NCBI GenBank assembly: GCA_014607495.2
Contig: CP053149.1
Span: 13,094,120 to 13,158,119, forward strand
Direction of reading: 5' to 3'
Origin: Carposina sasakii
Lineage: Eukaryota > Arthropoda > Insecta > Lepidoptera > Carposinidae
Length of the DNA: 64,000 nt
Both the position numbers and the translations under genes were made by a program. Under the pieces are notes generated by a model that made no database searches, was not told where the DNA came from, and saw only the letters and a list, made by a program, of their open reading frames with translations. Below are positions 57,457-64,000 of the stretch, piece after piece; within the stretch, counting starts at the first letter, position 1, and the number at the start of each line of letters is the position of its first letter.

Positions 57457-58348
57457 TACCAAATTAAATATTACATTGTGAACTATCAAATAGTAGCGTT
57501 GCTCATCGATATTGATGCGGTCATTTATAAGGAGTTTTTTTCTGCAAAAACTGTAATAAATTTTCCTTTTGACGATCCAGTCGGTTGACTGATTAAATTG
57601 AAATAAATATGACGATTAAATATATTATTATGTACAGACAAACGGATGAAGGTGTACCTATATATTCCAAACAAGATCTCCGAAACATTTCTCAATCACT
57701 ATTTAATGATGAATTAATCCCTTAACATTCCTCTTTAAAACAAATGGACGGCAATTAACGAACTGACACACGATAATCTATCAGAGTATTTCTTTCGTAA
57801 CCAGTGGATAGATGGAATGATTTAAATTTCGTATACAGAATGTTAGCTATCCCGTTCGTATTGTGCGCCCCGCTGCTCGACCGGAGGAATGTCCATCAAT
57901 GTCACTTCTAGTATTTTAAATAAGTGTAACTTTAATTTCATTAGTAGATAATAAAAATAGGGTTAGGTATATGTACCTAACCTCGAGATTCCTCTTCCTG
58001 GACTAATCATGTGATTTGAAAGTTGATTTCCTTTTATTTAAATTCTATAGCCTTCTTTACCGTATGTCCAAGCCATAAAGTTAAATTCTATTACACTATG
58101 TAATTATAAATCGAGTCTGATATCGTTTATATGAAGCACCCCGTGGCTTGGACAAGCATCAAGTCTCCGTCAATGTCATTTCTCAGACACGACGTATTTC
58201 AACACGTCTGAATCTGTCAGACGGAGTCTCAATTTCAATCACTCTATTTTCTTTATATCTTCGGTACTAGAAACGTCTTGCCAACACGGATACCGGGGTA
58301 TGTTATTGTCATACATTAATTAATGTAATATGTTATCTAGTAATACAA
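57457..58348. other. Spacer
   Basis: AT-rich with a more complex stretch at 57740-57920. No gene. Confidence 0.3.
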
Positions 58349-58545
58349 TGCGGGGCTTCACTGTAATACATCAGCTGCATTTCCTTCTGTGCATGTCGTA
58401 AGAGTCGACTAAGGAACTCAGAGGCCTTCTCTCAGGCGATGAGCTAGCAAATTTTCACTGTCTTTTACATCTGTTCTCGCTATGCTAACTGTAACTGCAG
58501 TATCTCCTAGTGATCCTGGAGTTCTCGCTCCCCCCAGCCTAAAAC
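58349..58545 (+). repeat. Retroposon fragment, family B, best copy
   Basis: GCGGGGCTTCACTGTAATAC, ATCAGCTGCATTTCCTTCTG, GTAAGAGTCGACTAAGGAAC, CAGGCGATGAGCTAGCAAAT and GATCCTGGAGTTCTCGCTCC. All landmarks of the family are present in order. Confidence 0.55.
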
Positions 58546-60117
58546 ACTTTTCATAAATTTTAATTATAGAAATTGTTATTATAACTTTTATGAAACCCAG
58601 TTAGAGAAGATCCCGCAATCTTTAAAAGATCAACTAAACGATGTAAATAATAATTAAAATGTACATATTTTTACAAAAAAAAAACTCGTATGTACCGCTA
58701 ATTATTTTTGCATTTTTCAGTTACACTTGTAGCAATTAGCCATGAAAGTAAGAGCCGAGCTTATCTGTGTAAACAATGGAGGAGTTACTTTAATTAGTTC
58801 TAAAACAAAAGAATTGGATGACATCAGCCGCCCCGGGATGAAGCTAATTGGACCGTAATGAACTTGATTATAATTCATTTATTCCAAATTAACTTCATCC
58901 GAGTTTTGAGGTATTTAGGACTGGGCCCGCGGCAACATTTTTTTGGGGCAATGTTACATAAGTTTTTGTACTAAACTATCTAATTAAGTAGACAGGTAGC
59001 CAATTTTATAAGCTATGGGACATCACGAGTAATTTCTAAGTAACTGGACTAGGTTACAGAGAATTTTTTTTATAAAAATCATAATAGTATGTAATCCCCA
59101 TAAAGAAGTTGGTAAGTAAAACTACTAACCTAACATACATAGTATTACTTGCTTCTTGTGACACAAAATGCTTATGCTTACTTCTAGCGCTATTCCGACC
59201 TCGATTAAAAACTGTATAAATTAGAAACATAAATAAATAATACCAATTATTTATTAGGTTGATTAATGATTATAATAACTTTGTTCCTGAACTGAAGTGT
59301 CGTGACTGTCCGTGAACCTCGACTAGGTATAATGAGAACAAACGGCCATTAACAATAGCAATTGGACCATTCATTAGGCGGCCTCTATACAAAGCGAGCC
59401 GCTGTCAGTAATTAGTACTTATTATTTGATTGAAATTACTGTAGCCTGTAGCTGTACCCTAAGCCAATGTTAGGTTGGTTCAAAATATTTGCAAACTTGA
59501 GTTATGACGCTAACAAAATCCGTTTTGAAAGTCAAAAGCAAAGTCACAGAATCTTTATTACATGAGTATTATTTTTTACAATGGTATGGTATTTCCTTTT
59601 TAGTTTATAGGTAAGTAAAACTTAACATGATATCGGTGCTAGGGTTGAGACTGAAGAGGGATCGGTTTATTATCAGGGTAGATCCTACGTCCTATATCCT
59701 GATATACGAACGTACCCAGTGATCCAAGGAACATGGAGTGAAACACTCTTCTTTCCTATGACACAATTTATAGTTAATCCACCTTGACATCACATTGACT
59801 ACAGAAATTAGTGATGCGCCGTCAGTACCTACTTGAAAGAATAGTCAACATACGCATATATGCAAAATATGCATACTTGCAATCTCTTCATTATATTTGC
59901 TAGATTTCATTATATTAAAATAGATATACTTATTTATTTTCATATTTGAATGCAAGTTCAGTTATACTTCGTGGTTGACATCGCGAGCAACGGTATCGTG
60001 TCCACCAGGAACCGCTTAGTTAACTGTACTGATACGTTAATCATAAATAGTTTGCCAGTTTTTGGCTAGCTAGTTTTAATAATTTACTGTATCTAATTTT
60101 GTATTAGTAAGTAGTCA
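58546..60117. other. Single-copy region
   Basis: No gene. 58730-58910 and 59270-59410 are repeat-free islands with TAATTA cores. Near 59611, TTTATAG joined to GTAAGTA is a weak zero-exon splice-like configuration. The rest is AT-rich. Confidence 0.3.
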
Positions 60118-60270
60118 GCCGCGTGGTGCCGGCAGAGTAGAATGAGGTCACCAACCCGCCTGCCCAGCGTGGTGACTATGGGCAAATACCCCCCATGGCG
60201 TCTTGTGGCGTGCCCTAGGGGAGGACTACGTCCAGCAGTGGACTGCAATAGGCTGATGATAATGATGAAG
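60118..60270 (+). repeat. RTE-like retroposon 3' fragment (family A)
   Basis: It includes CCGCGTGGTGCCGGCAGAGT, GCCCAGCGTGGTGACTATGG and CAGCAGTGGACTGCAATAGG and ends in a GCTGATGATAATGATGAAG tail. Confidence 0.65.
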
Positions 60271-60304
60271 TAGACCTACTTATATTGTCTAAATTAAGCC
60301 TCGT

Positions 60305-60445
60305 CGATTTACTAGAATACATCAGCTCTTTCCGTGTATATAGTAAAAGTCCAATAAGGAACTCATAGGCGATGAGCTAGCAACTTGTCACTGAAGTTTT
60401 ACATCAGACTCCGCTACGCTAATGATGGCTATAGGATCTCCGTAT
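60305..60445 (+). repeat. Retroposon fragment, family B
   Basis: CTAGAATACATCAGCTCTTT, AATAAGGAACTCATAGGCGA, TGAGCTAGCAACTTGTCACT and CGCTACGCTAATGATGGCT. Confidence 0.5.
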
Positions 60446-60449
60446 ACTA

Positions 60450-60722
60450 TATACAGGGTGTAACAAAAGGGGTATTTTAGCGAAAAGCTACGTAAAAAGC
60501 CCACTAATAGGGAACCTATTCACAAAATTTGAGACTCGAAATCACATGTTTAGTTTTCAAGATTGTATGAAAATTTCTTGACATGTTTAAGAATGGAGAA
60601 TACTATCTGGAAAAAATAACATGTGATTTCGAGTCTCAAATTTTGCAGATAGGTGTATAGTGGGCTATCTTCATACTCGTAGCATTTCGCTTAACATACC
60701 CCTTTGGTTACTCCTGTATATA
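60450..60722. mobile_element. Foldback MITE (family E), copy 3
   Basis: TATACAGGGTGTAACAAAAG to TTTGGTTACTCCTGTATA, with the same arms (TTAGCGAAAAGCTACGTAAA; TTTGAGACTCGAAATCACAT) as the copies at 34783 and 35409, more diverged. Confidence 0.6.
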
Positions 60723-63302
60723 TAAGTACCTATTAATGAATGTAGAATTTGTTATATCTCATGGTTGCCAGAAATCCACTAAAAGATACACGAGATTTAA
60801 AATAATTAACATAACACATCACTTATATCATTTAATTTAAATCGCGCCAAATTACCGGCACAATACATAGTACATGAATACAGCAAACTTAAGTACCTGT
60901 TAACTAAAGTGCGTTGACTCGTGAGAACATCCTTATCTCGTCTAATCACCGCGGTTGGCGATACGGAACCCCTTTGTTACGCTCCTTACGAACTACAAAC
61001 TAGTTCGTGTACTACAAATCGGTACTAAATTTAATTTTTTAAATGCCCCACGTACAAATTTAACAAATTAGGAGAGGGTGAAGGGAATCCGCTTTTAAAA
61101 AACAATGGTTATTAGTTTAGTTAGAGGGTTTCAGAACTATGTTTGTATTTTGACTGGAATGATTATCAAACTTACTTGCAAGTTTCCAACAGGGGTTCTC
61201 CGCTGATCTTCGAATCTAACAACTTATGATCGCGATCAGACAACTGGAGTCTCGATGAGAAACAAAATCCTTGCAAACATGCGCTTCTACTAAAGAACCA
61301 AATTACACCTCAACCAGATACAGAAAACGTATGAGCAAGAAAGAACAATGTTCACAAAACTGACCTCACTTCGCTCTACATTGCGTCTTATTTTGTGCTA
61401 GCGGCCGCCTACGACTTGCTCCGCGTGAGAGAGCATTACACCCATGCAAAGCCAGGGCAGGTCCTTAGTTATACCATGTTATACATATAAACCTCTAGAA
61501 TCACTCTATATATGAAAAAAACGCATCAAAATCCGTTGCGTAGTTTTAAAGATCTATGCATACATAGGGACATACAGCGAGAAGCGACTATATTTTATAA
61601 TATGTAGTGATTTTTATTTGGTTTGTGGGCTCTTTGGTGAAACATTAAGTCTTCGATACCCGTCGTACCAGCCGAACAGTACACCCATTAAAATAAAGAG
61701 CAATGACTTTATGTGCATTCATTTATCGTTGCATATTCATGCGACATTGTTTAAATTAAACTATTATTAACATCAATGTCACTATTGTTTATACCTTCGT
61801 GTCATTATGATTCCTTATTGTACCTATTATGTAGTTGCTTTAAGATAATTTTTTATTAAAATATTTATACATAAACATGAGTGTATAGAAAAGTAACTTT
61901 AGAATTAGAATGATCTAATCAAACGGCAGCGTCGATAAATATATTTTTAACCTATATTTAAAAGCCGAAATAAACTATCTGATCGATGCCTGCTTTTTAT
62001 GTTACCTACCTGATATATACGGTTTTCTAGATAAGTAGAGCTAACATAAGAAAACAAAGTGCAGTATTTTCTCCAGCTCAATCAGTATGTCCCAGGTACC
62101 CTGAGGCCTGTATAGGAATGCGGTGGGTGCGTTCGAAAATTATCCATGTTTCTATCGCGAACACTTAATATTTGCCGCTCGGCACAATTATGGTCAGCCA
62201 GCGTGACGGACGCTGCTGACCGCGCTGCCCTGAACTAGCGATGCGTTGGACGAGGCATTAGTGTTTAAAATATAGTTTACGGTAGGAGTTGTTGACACAG
62301 GCGATTTTGAAACAGAACTAGTAACTTAAGATAACTTTTAAATCCAAGATAAATTTAACAAAATAAAATGCTGTAAGTTCATTAATTGTATTTTGCCTGA
62401 CTCTAGGTTTAAGTGCGCAATGGGTAAAATTAGAGGTACCTTATTATATGGAATACGTATTTAAAACTTTTTTTTAACAAATAATAATATTGATTTAAAT
62501 TTTGTTTTAAGGCTTTTTTGGGGCAAGTAATAATTTTGGGTTCTTCTGGCAGAACTAAAAAGAACAAGATAGCTGGGAAGGTATATTTGGCCATCGCAGT
62601 TATTTAGGAGTCTACCCTGCTGAAAATCTTTGCAGGTTCTTCGAGACCATTATGGTTGTGAAATAACTCGAATTTCACTCGGAATGCCATTTCTATATTT
62701 TCAGTTCTCTATCCTCGCTTGACTGCTTATAATCACCAACAAGAACGATGCTAGAAAGAGACAGTACTAATTCTCAAGCAAAGCCATTATTATATTTTTT
62801 TTCTCACGACACCTGTAACTAGTTTCTTACGCTGACTCTACAATTTAATCTGCGTCACTAATCTCTATCGACCAGATAATAAAGACTAGTTTAGCTGTGT
62901 TTACGTTTTAGTTGCGTTTGAACTTACAAGATTGTGTCCGACAATTCGCCCATTACTGTCGGACAAAACGTTACAATTAAAATTCTTCACGCACGCATTG
63001 TGTACGCTTTACGACGTAAAAGTTTGTGCCTCTCGCTATTAAATTATTGACTGATTGATATTTTTAAGTTGTCAAAATACAATAACTTTTTTTCGTATTG
63101 TTTGCAAATTGAAAGACATTTTTATCGTTTATATTCCAATAAGAGTATCCGCCATGTAGATTCCACACACCATAATATTTAAGTTCTCTTAAGAGGGCTT
63201 CTACATTTTTGCTACGGCCCGATGCAAGCTGTGACTGAGAGTTTGTAGTCCCGTGAATTTCCATAAAGGCAATTATTTTTAATAACTTAAATCTACAACA
63301 AA
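60723..63302. other. Single-copy region
   Basis: No gene. 60900-61010, 62080-62260 and 62820-63060 are repeat-free islands. 61485-61610 contains CGCATCAAAATCCGTTGCGT and ACATACAGCGAGAAGCGACT, a remnant of a Helitron/Lep1-like or related repeat. The rest is AT-rich. Confidence 0.3.
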
Positions 63303-63352
63303 ATTGCTCTGCCTACCCCGTAAGGAATAAAGGCGTGATTATATGTATGTAA
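63303..63352 (-). repeat. Retroposon fragment, family C (very short)
   Basis: TTGCTCTGCCTACCCCGTAA then AAAGGCGTGATTATATGTAT, the extreme end of the family C copies at 26.5 and 35.2 kb. Confidence 0.55.
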
Positions 63353-64000
63353 GATACAGAAAGGGAATATGGAGATTAGACCTATTCAGGTCTCAGAAAG
63401 TTATCCAAAACCATTTAGAAGCATCTACTATTTGTTGTCGAACTCGCATCGATGTCGAAATACAAAATATCTCGATAATAGCCCACAGCCAGCCAGCTAA
63501 TGTGTAATATTATTTGCATATAATGACCGCTAATGGGCCCGGCATTATTCCGCCTGACCTCAAACCGCAAGAACCGTTTGATCGATGTACCTTTACCTCG
63601 CCATGGTTTGCTAGGAATCTTCTTTTATAACTTAGTTATGAACTTCGGTAATTTTGAATATGCTTAATATTTTATTTTTTTAATTATCGAGCTTTGGTTT
63701 AGTTTTACACTGCCGGACGAGTGTTATGAGGCCTTAGTTTTCTGTATGTTTATTAAGTTATTTCTGGATTTTAAAATCCATTGGATATAGTTACTTAATA
63801 CAATCTTCAAGATATCCTTACAAACAAATATTATGATTTCGAATGTGTTACATTTGCATGACAAATTAGTAAGAAAGCACTTTAATAAAACTATGTACCT
63901 ATGCATAAGGTTTCCTTTCAACAGAACGGTTTTGGTTATTGTTTAGTTTTGGTCTATCTTTTGCCTTTAGGCGTTGTAAAAATTTTGCGCGATACGAAAT
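63353..64000. other. Single-copy region at the window end
   Basis: 63480-63620 is a complex stretch with a CTAATGGGCCCGGC motif; the rest is AT-rich. The 65-codon minus-strand ORF at 63724-63921 has no recognisable motif. Confidence 0.3.

Noticed and set aside
1..64000. Known conserved insect microRNAs (let-7, bantam, mir-1, mir-8, mir-9, mir-10, mir-124, mir-184, mir-279)
   Set aside because: Their mature sequences were looked for by eye and not found; this is not an exhaustive search.

Overview
This 64-kb window looks like insect DNA, most probably from a moth or butterfly (Lepidoptera). The evidence is its repeat complement: short retroposon 3' ends of the 'CAGTCCACTGCTGGAC' type, Helitron/Lep1-like elements ending in CACTAGT, a tRNA-derived SINE, foldback MITEs and short TTAGG runs. 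No bacterial-style gene organisation is present. I found no convincing host protein-coding exon. Almost all open reading frames in the window are short chance ORFs, and the only recognisable proteins belong to two DNA transposons. The window is best read as a long intron or gene-poor intergenic region. One strong candidate recursive (zero-length-exon) splice site at 53325/53326 on the + strand favours a large + strand intron.

Layout. 1-10 kb: mostly single-copy AT-rich DNA with islands of higher-complexity sequence rich in TAAT motifs (possible enhancers) and one retroposon fragment. 10-18 kb: a TTA-flanked Harbinger-type MITE and a diverged relative, Helitron-like copies, a tRNA SINE, and an 828-bp unclassified inverted-repeat element at 17126-17953 whose ends carry reiterated ATTTCATGAAAT palindromes. 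18.2-22.3 kb: the centrepiece, a 3588-bp Transib (RAG1-like) transposon at 18674-22261. It begins and ends with CACAGTG, is flanked by a 5-bp CGGCG duplication, and sits inside a short non-autonomous hAT element (18211-22314) with its own 8-bp duplication CCTGTAGG. The transposase, on the minus strand, retains RAG1-type zinc ligands and the catalytic Glu position but is broken by two frameshifts. 22.3-36 kb: a GC-rich island (22.6-23.1 kb), a possible promoter/5' exon near 29.0 kb, a Harbinger-type MITE, two copies of a hairpin MITE and more retroposon pieces. 36.6-37.9 kb: a 47-bp minisatellite of about 24 units. 38-55 kb: further Helitron-like copies, one with six 127-bp tandem units, and the recursive splice candidate. 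55.0-57.45 kb: a degraded Ginger-type DNA transposon (TGTTA...TAACA ends, TATC duplication) with integrase pieces and a Cys-rich tail. 57.5-64 kb: mostly single-copy sequence with a few repeats.

Functionally, each autonomous element carries one transposase acting on its own ends: the RAG1-like enzyme on the CACAGTG ends and the integrase-like enzyme on the TGTTA ends. Both genes are broken as written, so neither copy should be active alone. The MITEs and SINE depend on enzymes encoded elsewhere. Apart from the repeats, the window's plausible host content is regulatory: enhancer-like islands, a possible promoter, and splice signals.
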